Shown here one piece after another: positions 15,168-22,613 of a stretch of DNA of 29,162 bases; the first letter of the stretch is position 1, and each line of letters starts with the position of its first letter. Made by a program: the position numbers and the translations under genes. Source of the stretch: Candidatus Methanoperedens sp. (GTDB lineage Archaea; Halobacteriota; Methanosarcinia; Methanosarcinales; Methanoperedenaceae); the NCBI GenBank assembly GCA_027460605.1, contig JAPZAN010000102.1:1-29162 (forward strand), read 5' to 3'. A model generated the notes under the pieces. The model searched no databases. It saw only the letters and a program-made list of their open reading frames with translations, and was not told the origin of the DNA.

Positions 15168-16286
15168 ATGGACTCCACTGGCGATTTGACTATTTTCAAC
15201 GGCAAACTCACCATACTTGTGGCTTTCGGGCATGGCGGGAAGGTGGATAAAAGCCAGTTAAAAAAATTTATAGGTTCAGAGGCGGTTGCGGAAAGATGGA
15301 ATAAACCCATAGAAGTGGCACATTCTGAAGGCGTGGCTGTAATCGTTGCGGGTAATGAAAAAATAACGTGCAACACAAATATATACACTGATGTTTTTGT
15401 CGCAGGCGTGTCGCTCCTGAGGACTGAAATCGAAATCAGGGACAGGATATTGTTCAATGATATACTGGTGGCGCTTCATTCAAACACAATTATTGTTGAA
15501 GGACTTGATTTTCAGTCGTTCGTCAACAAGAGGATAAACGAGACTCGCGAAAAACTCAACCCGGACATGACGATTTCGTATTCTCCGGTCACAAAGAGAT
15601 ACACGCTCCTGAAAATAAAAGATTTCACTCCCAAACTTGACCAGAAGAGCCTGAAGGAGCAGTACGGCGAAGTCATCACGCGTTTCCTGTCGGGCGAGAC
15701 ATCGATACGCGCACTGCACAGTAAGGAGATCACCGAAAAACTTGCAAACGACCTCTCTTATTATGATGAGGACCTCTTTCTTGCCTCAACAGAGGGAGTG
15801 CTCATTCTCGGATGCGAGGATTACATCAAGGAGCTGCGTGAATTGCTTGAACTGGCGATATCGCTTTTGCTTTTATTCCAGATATACGACATGAAGATTG
15901 ACGTTGAAATCACAAATGCTTTTGACTCGATAACCAAGCTGCGGAGTTCCAGATATTATTTCCTCACTCAGGCGCCAAGAAAACTTGAGAAATCCCTGCT
16001 AAAAGTAAGCGAAATCGGGCTTGTTATACTTGATGATATAGAAGACCTCATGAATCCTCATAAGATAACCTCGGACTGGTACTACCAATCCTCCTACCAG
16101 AAGATGCTGAACACCCTGAGAGTAGGGGAGTTCGAGAAAGTGGTGCAGCACAAAATCGATTCCCTGCAGAACCTTTACGCCACTGCAAGGGAACTTTCTA
16201 CGGAACAATTGACCCTAATTCTTGAGGCTATGATAGTGGTGCTGATATTGTGGGAAGTAATCAAACCCCTGATTCAATCGATGTAA
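15168..16286 (+). CDS. RMD1/DUF155-like protein with C-terminal membrane helix
   Basis: This 372-residue protein has a mixed alpha/beta N-terminal half (LTILVAFGHGGKVDKSQLKK), an acidic helical middle, and a C-terminus with DWYYQSSYQKMLNTLRVGEF, a coiled region (KIDSLQNLYATARELSTEQL) and a membrane helix (EAMIVVLILWEVIKPLI). The order of a helical domain followed by a single tail helix ending in an ExxxVxLxxWE-like motif resembles the RMD1/DUF155 family, but the match is from memory of the pattern. The role is unknown in archaea. The gene ends exactly where the converging FKBP gene ends, with no base between. Confidence 0.6.
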   Translation: MDSTGDLTIFNGKLTILVAFGHGGKVDKSQLKKFIGSEAVAERWNKPIEVAHSEGVAVIVAGNEKITCNTNIYTDVFVAGVSLLRTEIEIRDRILFNDILVALHSNTIIVEGLDFQSFVNKRINETREKLNPDMTISYSPVTKRYTLLKIKDFTPKLDQKSLKEQYGEVITRFLSGETSIRALHSKEITEKLANDLSYYDEDLFLASTEGVLILGCEDYIKELRELLELAISLLLLFQIYDMKIDVEITNAFDSITKLRSSRYYFLTQAPRKLEKSLLKVSEIGLVILDDIEDLMNPHKITSDWYYQSSYQKMLNTLRVGEFEKVVQHKIDSLQNLYATARELSTEQLTLILEAMIVVLILWEVIKPLIQSM

Positions 16287-16976
16287 TCATTTACCGGTGG
16301 GTTTCTGCTCAAGCATATCCTTGTTGTATCTCTCAAGATAGAGTATTTCCTTGATATCCGTGTTTTCAATTAACTCGCGCGCAATCTGTCTTTTTGTCAT
16401 GAGCCATCTCTGGTTATAGGTCAATTCAGGCTCTATTTCAACTGTTGCTTCGCCATCATTTACTTTTACTGGCATCTCTTTTCCTATATACAGGGCGATA
16501 AGCCCCCTGGCCTTGCCTTCGTTATCCTCTATCTTCTCTTTTATCTCATAGTCATAAATGACCGTTTGCCCTGCAAGGAACCTGTTAAAATCCACCTGCG
16601 CCATCCTGCCAATCATTCTTATAATGATTCCGGGGCGACCATCTATTTCCACGGGCATTCCCACCTGCGGCCTGTCCTTGAACCTGTTGATTGGTATGCT
16701 TTCAATAAGTTCCGGGTTCCTGACGCCAAAAGCTTTTTCCGGCGGGATTGTAACGCTGCCTTTGTAACCCACGTCCTTTCCTATTAAATCCTCATCAAGT
16801 CCGGCAACAGTATGCCCCGACCCTACAATGACAACATCCCCGCCGTATTTACCTTTCTCGTTGTAGATTTTGCTGGCTTTTGCCACATCTTCATCAGTTG
16901 TATCAAAAACGTGCCCGTCATCTGCGGTTTTACCCGTGTATGAAACTCTTATAAAATCGCCTTTTGCTATACTCAT
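16287..16976 (-). CDS. FKBP-type peptidyl-prolyl cis-trans isomerase (SlyD-like, long archaeal form)
   Basis: This catalyses proline isomerisation and acts as a folding chaperone. The 229-residue protein opens KGDFIRVSYTGKTADDGHVF, the FKBP first strand. VVIVGSGHTVAGLDEDLIGK and GYKGSVTIPPEKAFG follow, with an insert-in-flap domain near residues 95-135 (PQVGMPVEIDGRPGI ... MAQVDFNRFLAGQTVIYDYEI). The extra C-terminal domain of about 80 residues (ALYIGKEMPVKVNDGEATVE, then a helical tail) is found in the long archaeal FKBPs. No signal peptide is present, so it is cytoplasmic. Start ATG at 16976 follows an AAGGATGA site. Confidence 0.93.
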   Translation of the reverse strand: MSIAKGDFIRVSYTGKTADDGHVFDTTDEDVAKASKIYNEKGKYGGDVVIVGSGHTVAGLDEDLIGKDVGYKGSVTIPPEKAFGVRNPELIESIPINRFKDRPQVGMPVEIDGRPGIIIRMIGRMAQVDFNRFLAGQTVIYDYEIKEKIEDNEGKARGLIALYIGKEMPVKVNDGEATVEIEPELTYNQRWLMTKRQIARELIENTDIKEILYLERYNKDMLEQKPTGK

Positions 16977-17081
16977 AAACTATCATCCTTTTTTCCGCTT
17001 TCCATGTATCAATGGTATAAAATACTTACTTTGATTAACAAAAAAATCGACACTTTTGCGTTATTTCTATGCGCTATTGCT

Positions 17082-18200
17082 TCATTTTTTGCGTATCCGT
17101 TTCATTATATGTTCTGATAATCTCTTCTTAATCCGCATATATTCCACATCGGAAAGCCCTGTGGCTTCAAGCGCGCCGTCGCGGAGGAAACAGGGCTTGG
17201 TTATCTTGCAGCACCATGTCATGCTTCCAAAACATGTCCCTTCCCCATATTCTACAGGCGTATTTTTTGCAAAATCAATTTTAATCTTCATGAATTCCTC
17301 GGCGCTAAGCCCTGCCTGTTTCAGCGCACCGTGCAAAGCGCAGGGTTTGACGGGAAGACAGCAGAAGGCAAGCGCTCTCATATCGCCGCCGCCGCATATG
17401 TGTTTTGGAGCATTGTACCAGCCGGTCATGGACTGGAATGAAGTGACGTCATAGACAAGCCGGTTTATGATTTCAGGATTTGAACGCACGGCGCGGGCCA
17501 GTGATACCATATCAGCCCCATGCGAGAACATTTCTTTTGCGCTCTCAAAATCAACGACCGAGTTATTGCCTATAATAAACAATCCGGTGGAATTGCGGAC
17601 ACGTTTGATGACCCCTGTATCCATTCCATCCGGATGCATGGCATCTATATGGATGATATCGGCTCCTGCCTTCTCAATAGCCCTGGCAAGTTCAACATCG
17701 TTCACCACATTTGCCCGCGTCTTTACTGAAAGCACAACGCCTGTCTTTTTTATCTCCCCGATATACTCGCACAGGCGCGGGATATCTTTCAATAGCGCTT
17801 CCCCCGCCCCAAGCGCTGTGATTTCAGGCTGCCTGCAATGAGCGTTTATTTCAAGAATCGCGCCGGATTTCCGTGCAATTTGCCCTGCTTTTATGAAAGG
17901 TTCAACTGATGCAGCCCGAACATTGACCGCTATTGTGGTAATCCCTTTTGCGGCTTCAAGCTCCTTTTCGAGGAACTCAATCGGATTATCCGACACAAAT
18001 TCACTTCTTCCGCGGTCTATCTCCTTTCGCGCCGCTTCGTTAGTGAGCTCATCAATATTATAGCCGCCAAGGATAACCAATCCCGCATTCCCGAATCTTG
18101 AAGCGAACCTGCTATCTGTTATTCCTGCCATGGAGGCAAGTGCGATTGGGTTCCTGGGCGATGCATAACCTGTTTTTATATCGAATAATTTTTCTTCCAC
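17082..18200 (-). CDS. Methanogenesis marker protein 9 (TIM-barrel domain plus Cys-rich domain)
   Basis: The 372-residue protein joins a nifR3/dihydrouridine synthase-like TIM barrel (residues about 1-255: PIALASMAGITDSRFA, VNVRAA, INAHCRQPEI, SVKTRAN, HIDAMHPDG) to a C-terminal domain of about 110 residues with eight cysteines. These include two copies of the [WFY]CC-KPC motif: FCCLPVKPC and WCCKITKPC. That domain defines methanogenesis marker 9, reported only from methanogens and relatives. The function is unknown; metal or cluster binding by the cysteines is likely. It is divergent from the fpo operon, and its GTG start at 18200 lies 41 bases after element copy 2. No strong ribosome site is seen. 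Confidence 0.9.
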   Translation of the reverse strand: MEEKLFDIKTGYASPRNPIALASMAGITDSRFASRFGNAGLVILGGYNIDELTNEAARKEIDRGRSEFVSDNPIEFLEKELEAAKGITTIAVNVRAASVEPFIKAGQIARKSGAILEINAHCRQPEITALGAGEALLKDIPRLCEYIGEIKKTGVVLSVKTRANVVNDVELARAIEKAGADIIHIDAMHPDGMDTGVIKRVRNSTGLFIIGNNSVVDFESAKEMFSHGADMVSLARAVRSNPEIINRLVYDVTSFQSMTGWYNAPKHICGGGDMRALAFCCLPVKPCALHGALKQAGLSAEEFMKIKIDFAKNTPVEYGEGTCFGSMTWCCKITKPCFLRDGALEATGLSDVEYMRIKKRLSEHIMKRIRKK

Positions 18201-18240
18201 GATATGTCGTTCCTGATATTTTTGCCTTCTGTAGTCTCTT

Positions 18241-18324
18241 TCATAAAGGGTTACGCCCCTTTATGACGTATAGGGGATATTTCATATCCCCTTCTTTTGA
18301 TAAACCTTTCCTAAAGGTTTTCAT
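18241..18324 (-). repeat. Palindromic mini-ORF element, copy 2 (shortest form)
   Basis: This is the compact copy, 84 bases, with ATGA at both ends on the minus strand. It holds three hairpins: AAACCTTT-AGG-AAAGGTTT at the 5' end, AGGGGATAT-GAA-ATATCCCCT in the middle, and ATAAAGGG-GCGTAA-CCCTTTAT at the 3' end. One reading frame spans it exactly from the first ATG to the TGA of the last ATGA: 27 residues, opening MKTFRKGLSKEGDMKYPLY. It lies 41 bases upstream of the marker-9 gene and in the same orientation; that gene's start is not in the frame of the terminal ATG. It would form the 5' leader of the marker-9 mRNA. Confidence 0.8.
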
Positions 18325-18356
18325 TTAAGAATCTTACGCTAAAACAATTTCATAAG

Positions 18357-18367
18357 CTTTTTATATC
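18357..18367. promoter_or_regulatory. Shared AT-rich promoter box between marker 9 and the fpo operon
   Basis: On the plus strand CTTTTTATATC lies about 40 bases before the fpoA ATG (18404); on the minus strand GATATAAAAAG lies about 38 bases before the first ATG of element copy 2. Either direction is a fair archaeal TATA box, so one site could serve both divergent units. A GGTGGT stretch at 18395-18400 may be the fpoA ribosome site. Confidence 0.5.
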
Positions 18368-18403
18368 AATAATCCTTTTTTAAGTCGTAATATTGGTGGT
18401 CCA

Positions 18404-18778
18404 ATGGTCACAAATGAAATTTTTGATAATTATTTACCTGTCGTGATTCTTACGATTGTAGGCGTGGTGTTTGTAGCCATCTCTTTATTCATGTCGAGGA
18501 TGGTCAGGCCGAGCAATAAAACCAAGGAAAAATTATCCACGTACGAATGCGCGGAAGTTCCAATCGGGGATGCGCGGGTACATTTCAATATACAATATTA
18601 CCTGATAGTGATTGTTTTCCTGATATTTGATGTCGAGGTTTTGTTCCTATACCCGTGGGCCGTGCAATTCAGGAAGCTTGGGCCTCTTGGTTTCTTTGAG
18701 ATGGTCATTTTTATTGAAATACTTATTATCGGTCTTGCTTATGCATGGAGGAAGGAGGCTTTAGAGTGGATCCAGTAA
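18404..18778 (+). CDS. fpoA: F420H2 dehydrogenase subunit FpoA (NuoA-like)
   Basis: FpoA is a small membrane subunit joining the peripheral arm to the proton-pumping arm of the F420H2 dehydrogenase. The 124-residue protein has three membrane helices and the NuoA hallmarks TYECAEVPIGDARVHFNIQYY and LIFDVEVLFLYPWA, the latter with the conserved acidic residues within the membrane. First gene of the fpo operon; the last 13 bases overlap fpoB. Confidence 0.95.
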   Translation: MVTNEIFDNYLPVVILTIVGVVFVAISLFMSRMVRPSNKTKEKLSTYECAEVPIGDARVHFNIQYYLIVIVFLIFDVEVLFLYPWAVQFRKLGPLGFFEMVIFIEILIIGLAYAWRKEALEWIQ

Positions 18779-19313
18779 CCATTGATACTACAAAAATCAA
18801 AACCGCCAAAAAGAAGCCGGTAACAGCGCTTGAAAAACTGGAAGATACTGGGCTTATCAATACCGTCCTGGCAGCCAGGGAACGGGAAGGACTGATATTA
18901 TTTTCGACAATTGACCAGATTTTCAACTGGGCGCGTTTGAGTTCCCTCTGGCCTGTATCGTCGGGTCTTGCCTGCTGCGCTATCGAAATGATGGCTACTG
19001 CCATGGCTCACCATGATATTGCACGATTCGGAATGGAGATTTTCAGGGCAAGCCCGAGACAGGCTGACCTCATGTTTGTTGCCGGGACTGTTACCAAAAA
19101 GATGGCGCCAAGGGTAAAACAACTTTATGAAATGATGCCCGACCCCAAATGGGTAATCGCTGTAGGAAGCTAGGCGTGGATTTGATTATACCCGTGGATG
19201 TCTATATCCCTGGCTGCCCGCCCAGACCTGAGGCATGGTTGTACGGGATTATCCAGCTAAGGGAAAAAATCAAGAACGAAGGATACGGCGCAAAATGGGG
19301 GCTCAACAAATGA
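18766..19313 (+). pseudogene. fpoB: F420H2 dehydrogenase subunit FpoB (NuoB-like), internal deletion and frameshift
   Basis: FpoB carries the terminal iron-sulphur cluster (N2 type) of the complex. The start is the GTG at 18766, seven bases after AGGAGG, overlapping fpoA. The frame reads normally through SSGLACCAIEMMATAMA, with the cysteine pair, to PDPKWVIAVGS and then meets TAG at 19171. The remainder continues in another frame from about 19173: GVDLIIPVDVYIPGCPPRPE with the fourth cysteine, to KWGLNK and TGA at 19311. The block that should lie between (C-A-x-x-GG-x-F...VVQ), roughly 15 codons and holding the third cluster cysteine, is missing. As assembled no functional FpoB can be made. 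An assembly fault or a second copy elsewhere must be considered. Confidence 0.88.
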
Positions 19314-19501
19314 AAAACTTTAAGAAAGTTTTATCAAAAACTGTTGCGTCAGTTTACACCGCGCACACGTATGGCTTCGCCATACGTAAACCTTTAAGAA
19401 AGGTTTATCAAACGACAGGTATGCAAAGCATACCTGAACACCACGTAAACCGGGGTATCGGTTTACGTGGAAACCGGATAAAGCGAGGTGTCGCTTTATG
19501 A
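19310..19501 (+). repeat. Palindromic mini-ORF element, copy 3 (compound), between fpoB and fpoC
   Basis: This 192-base copy has ATGA at both ends. Hairpins in order: AACTTTAAGAAAGTT at the left end, CGTATGGC-TTC-GCCATACG (19368-19386), a second left-end-type hairpin AAACCTTTAAGAAAGGTTT (19388-19406), AGGTATGC-AAA-GCATACCT (19417-19435), a 12-bp stem CCACGTAAACCG/CGGTTTACGTGG (19441-19470) and ATAAAGCGA-GGTG-TCGCTTTAT (19478-19499). The second internal left-end hairpin suggests two units joined or nested. The left ATGA is also the fpoB stop and the right ATGA is also the fpoC start. Confidence 0.85.
19310..19501 (+). CDS. Mini-ORF of the palindromic element (63 residues), possibly translated
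   Basis: The frame runs from the ATG that overlaps the fpoB stop to the TGA that overlaps the fpoC start, with no stop inside. It opens MKNFKKVLSKTVASVYTAHT and is basic and low in acidic residues; much of it is coded by hairpin arms. The first 26 residues match the copy 1 frame at all but three positions, counting its GTG start. No known fold is apparent. Translation could occur by coupling from fpoB, and it would deliver ribosomes to fpoC. It may equally be a passive frame that only bridges the coupling, or chance. Confidence 0.35.
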   Translation: MKNFKKVLSKTVASVYTAHTYGFAIRKPLRKVYQTTGMQSIPEHHVNRGIGLRGNRIKRGVAL

Positions 19502-19932
19502 ACCCGGCAGAGGAATTAAAACAAAAGCTGCCTGCCGCTGTTGTCAGTACAGGGATGCAGGTGAATAAGCCGATGGCTGTAATCAAAACGGAGGAGCTTT
19601 TAAACGCCGCCAGGAAAGTAAAGGAAATGGGTTTTGACCATCTTTCTGTGATTACCGGTACTGATTATAATGACCATTTTGAAGTCGTTTATAACTTCTT
19701 TTCTTACAACAATAAGCAGAATCTTGTATTGAAAGTTATTGCAGACCACGATAAGCCCGAAGTGGATTCGCTTACTTCACTCTGGAAAGGGGCGGACTGG
19801 CTTGAGCGGGAAACCTATGACCTTGTGGGGATTAGATTCAATGGGCATCCCAATCTTGTCCGAATCCTTTTAGCCGAAGGATGGATGGGGCACCCGCTTC
19901 AAAAGGATTATGACATGATGAGGAGGAAGTAA
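19498..19932 (+). CDS. fpoC: F420H2 dehydrogenase subunit FpoC (NuoC-like)
   Basis: This is a 144-residue peripheral-arm subunit next to FpoD. The NuoC signatures are clear in the second half: SLWKGADWLERETYDLVGIR, then FNGHPNLVRILL and GWMGHPLQKDY. The start ATG is the terminal ATG of element copy 3. GAGGTG at 19485-19490, in and next to the loop of the element's last hairpin, stands 7 bases before it and can serve as ribosome site. So the element supplies both start context and ribosome site. The stop lies 1 base before the fpoD GTG. Confidence 0.93.
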   Translation: MNPAEELKQKLPAAVVSTGMQVNKPMAVIKTEELLNAARKVKEMGFDHLSVITGTDYNDHFEVVYNFFSYNNKQNLVLKVIADHDKPEVDSLTSLWKGADWLERETYDLVGIRFNGHPNLVRILLAEGWMGHPLQKDYDMMRRK

Positions 19933-19933
19933 C

Positions 19934-21082
19934 GTGGAGACCGATGAACTTATTGTAAACATGGGTCCGGTGCATCCCAGCACCCACGGTGTACTGCGCT
20001 TTAGGTTAAGAATGGATGGCGAAATAATCAAGGAATGCACGCCTGTCCTGGGCTATCTCCACAGGGGAACGGAAAAGCTCGGAGAAATGAAAACGTATCT
20101 CCAATTCATCCCATACACAGACAGGCTCGATTATGTTTCAGCTTTTCCCTACAATTATGCATTTGTCAAAGCGGTGGAAGAGCTTGCTGGCATTGAAGTG
20201 CCACTGCGTGCAGAATACATTCGCGTTATTACAATGGAGCTTAACAGGATAGTGAACCACCTTGTATCTATAGGTTCCCTGCTGATGGATTTGGGTGCAT
20301 CTACAATGATGTTGTGGGGATTCAGGGAAAGAGAGAATGCCCTCCAGCTATTCGAAAAGCTCTGCGGCGCAAGGATGACGTTCAATTATATCAAACCCGG
20401 CGGGGTTAGAGAAGACATTCCCGAAGGCTTCATACCACAACTCAATGAGTTCCTGAAAGATATGGAAAAACGCATTGAGGATTATGAACAGCTAATCAAC
20501 AGCAATGAAATATTCCTGATGAGAATGAAAAATATCGGCGTGATAAGCGCGGAAGAGGCGATAAATTACGGCATGACCGGTCCTACGCTTCGGGGTTCGG
20601 GCGTGAATTACGACCTTCGCAAATACGAGCCGTACTCGATATACCGTGACCTTGATTTCAGGGCATGCGTGCGCAACGAAGGTGACAGCTATGCAAGGTA
20701 CCTGGTCAGGATAGACGAGATGAAAGAAAGCCTGCACATCCTGCGGCAGGTTGTTGATACCATGCCCGAAGCAAAGATTGTCAGCAGCGCAAAATACGGC
20801 ATAGCGCCGATGACAGGAGCCCCCTCTGCGGTATCGACATATTTCCCGAGGATTTTCGCACCGCCTGCAGGCGAAGTTTACAGCAGGATTGAGGCGCCCA
20901 AAGGAGAATTGGGTTTCTACATCATCAGTGACGGCACTACAAAACCGTATCGTGTAAAGATACGTTCTCCTTCTTTCTGCAATCTTACAGCAATACCCAA
21001 AATGGTGCAGGGACTTAAAATCCCGGACCTGATAGCTGCTTTTGGAACTATTGATGTTGTGCTTGGCGACGTGGACAGGTGA
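19934..21082 (+). CDS. fpoD: F420H2 dehydrogenase subunit FpoD (NuoD-like, 49-kDa type)
   Basis: FpoD is the large peripheral subunit that forms the quinone or methanophenazine site with FpoB. The 382-residue protein opens with VNMGPVHPSTHGVLRFRLRM and contains GYLHRGTEKLGE, PYTDRLDYVSAF, MELNRIVNHLVSIGSLLMDLG and a closing FGTIDVVLGDVDR. The histidine of HPSTHG and the DRLDYV region line the quinone pocket in complex I relatives. The start is a GTG at 19934, with GGAGGAAG before it in the fpoC end. Its stop overlaps the fpoH start (TGATG). Confidence 0.97.
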   Translation: METDELIVNMGPVHPSTHGVLRFRLRMDGEIIKECTPVLGYLHRGTEKLGEMKTYLQFIPYTDRLDYVSAFPYNYAFVKAVEELAGIEVPLRAEYIRVITMELNRIVNHLVSIGSLLMDLGASTMMLWGFRERENALQLFEKLCGARMTFNYIKPGGVREDIPEGFIPQLNEFLKDMEKRIEDYEQLINSNEIFLMRMKNIGVISAEEAINYGMTGPTLRGSGVNYDLRKYEPYSIYRDLDFRACVRNEGDSYARYLVRIDEMKESLHILRQVVDTMPEAKIVSSAKYGIAPMTGAPSAVSTYFPRIFAPPAGEVYSRIEAPKGELGFYIISDGTTKPYRVKIRSPSFCNLTAIPKMVQGLKIPDLIAAFGTIDVVLGDVDR

Positions 21083-22197
21083 TGGGAATGATAGCAAACG
21101 CTTACGAACTGATTATTTATATATTGGAATTTTTCGGGGTTTACGGGCCAATCAAAAACATATTCCAGGTTCTCGGAATAGAGTTTGTTTTGAAAATCAT
21201 AATCGTACTGGTTGAGGTTGGTATTCTATTTGTTTTTGTGCTTCTAACCGTAATGTTCCTCACGTGGATGGAACGAAAAGTCGTCGCCATGGTGCAGGCA
21301 AGGTACGGACCCATGGTCACCGGCCCGCGCGGACTGCTCCAGCCGGTCATGGATGGCGTGAAACTCATCGGGAAAGAAGATATTATACCTGAAAAGGCTG
21401 ACAGGTGGATATTCACACTTGCTCCTTTTATCGTATTCATTCCCGCGCTCCTTGTGTTTATTCCCATTCCGTTCGGCCAGTCGCTGATAATATCCGACCT
21501 GCGGGTGGGTTTGCTTTATATTATCGCGATTTCAGCGGTATCGCCCGTAGCTATTTTGCTTGCAGGATGGGCCTCGAATAACAAATATTCGCTTATGGGC
21601 GCAATGAGGGCCGTGGCGCAGGATATCAGTTATACCATACCGCTTGCCCTTGCAGCAATTGCTATTGTGTTATTTACCGGTTCTCTCAGCACCGTGGATA
21701 TCGTGAATGCACAGAGCGGAACCTGGTTCGGCATAATCCCCAAATGGTTCATATTCTTACAACCACTTGGATTTATCCTGTTCCTTATCGCCTCTATCGC
21801 TGAAATGGGACGAATACCGTTTGACTTCCAGGAATCCGAATCTGAGCTTGTCGCAGGGTTCTTCACCGAATACAGCGGAATGAAATTCGCAATGTTCTTC
21901 CTTGCAGAATATGCACACCTGTTCGCAGTCTCAGGAATCGTTGTTACACTGTTCCTCGGTGGATGGTCATTCCCCATTCTTCCCTTTGTCCCTCCAATGT
22001 TAGTTCCACTGGTATCGTTGGGAGTCTTTTTAGTTAAAACTTATGCAGTAATATTCTTTGCAATGTGGCTCCGTGACACCGTGCCGAGGATGAGGATAGA
22101 CCAGCTTCTCAATCTTGGATGGAAAATAATGGTACCGCTTGCACTTTTGAACCTGTTGCTGGCGGGATTCCTTATTACCGTGTGGGGGGCATTCTGA
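21082..22197 (+). CDS. fpoH: F420H2 dehydrogenase subunit FpoH (NuoH-like)
   Basis: FpoH is the membrane subunit linking the electron-transfer arm with the ion pumps. It has about eight hydrophobic helices in 371 residues. The family signatures are TWMERKVVAMVQARYGPMVT, PRGLLQPVMDGVKLIGKEDI, AGWASNNKYSLMGAMRAVAQ, and AEMGRIPFDFQESESELVAG with the charged residues that shape the quinone tunnel. The start is uncertain between GTG at 21079 and ATG at 21082 or 21088; the ATG overlapping the fpoD stop is taken. The stop overlaps the fpoI ATG. Confidence 0.96.
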   Translation: MGMIANAYELIIYILEFFGVYGPIKNIFQVLGIEFVLKIIIVLVEVGILFVFVLLTVMFLTWMERKVVAMVQARYGPMVTGPRGLLQPVMDGVKLIGKEDIIPEKADRWIFTLAPFIVFIPALLVFIPIPFGQSLIISDLRVGLLYIIAISAVSPVAILLAGWASNNKYSLMGAMRAVAQDISYTIPLALAAIAIVLFTGSLSTVDIVNAQSGTWFGIIPKWFIFLQPLGFILFLIASIAEMGRIPFDFQESESELVAGFFTEYSGMKFAMFFLAEYAHLFAVSGIVVTLFLGGWSFPILPFVPPMLVPLVSLGVFLVKTYAVIFFAMWLRDTVPRMRIDQLLNLGWKIMVPLALLNLLLAGFLITVWGAF

Positions 22198-22613
22198 TGG
22201 CCTGGATAAGCAAGAACTGGACGATGAGCGGTATAATAAAAGGACTCATTGTCACGTTAAAACATGTTTTACACATCGGGAACAGGCCCACGGTGACAGT
22301 GCAGTATCCATATGAAAGGATGAAACTCTCACCGAGATTCAGGGGACTGCATGCGGTTGATGAAAATGCCTGCATCGGCTGCGGGATATGTGAAGTGAAC
22401 TGCCCGAACGGAACTATCCGGATAGTCAAACATAATACCAGATGGTATCCGCAGGTCAATATCGGAATGTGCCTTTTCTGCGGGATTTGTGTTGATGTAT
22501 GCCCGATGAATGCCATGAAAATGACGGGCAATTATGAACTTGCAGATTATACCCGGGAAAGCCTGATATACGGTCCTGACAGGCTGTTGTTCAATAAAGA
22601 GGTGAAACAGTGA
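22197..22613 (+). CDS. fpoI: F420H2 dehydrogenase subunit FpoI (NuoI-like ferredoxin, two 4Fe-4S)
   Basis: This 138-residue peripheral subunit carries electrons towards FpoB. Two 4Fe-4S motifs are complete: CIGCGICEVNCP and CLFCGICVDVCP. An N-terminal amphipathic helix (IKGLIVTLKHVLHIG) should lie on the membrane. The frame is open from 22119, but the ATG at 22197, in a TGATG overlap with the fpoH stop, fits the family length. The GTG of the next gene overlaps its stop. Confidence 0.96.
   Translation: MAWISKNWTMSGIIKGLIVTLKHVLHIGNRPTVTVQYPYERMKLSPRFRGLHAVDENACIGCGICEVNCPNGTIRIVKHNTRWYPQVNIGMCLFCGICVDVCPMNAMKMTGNYELADYTRESLIYGPDRLLFNKEVKQ

Noticed and set aside
19235..19501. An 88-codon frame starting inside fpoB
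   Set aside because: Its first 25 codons are the fpoB coding region read in another frame. Only the part from the ATG at 19310 belongs to the palindromic element, and that part is reported separately.
20492..21097. A 201-codon antisense frame over fpoD
   Set aside because: It is the mirror of a strongly conserved gene, has no ribosome site and resembles no protein; several similar antisense frames lie over fpoH, fpoL, fpoM and fpoN for the same reason.
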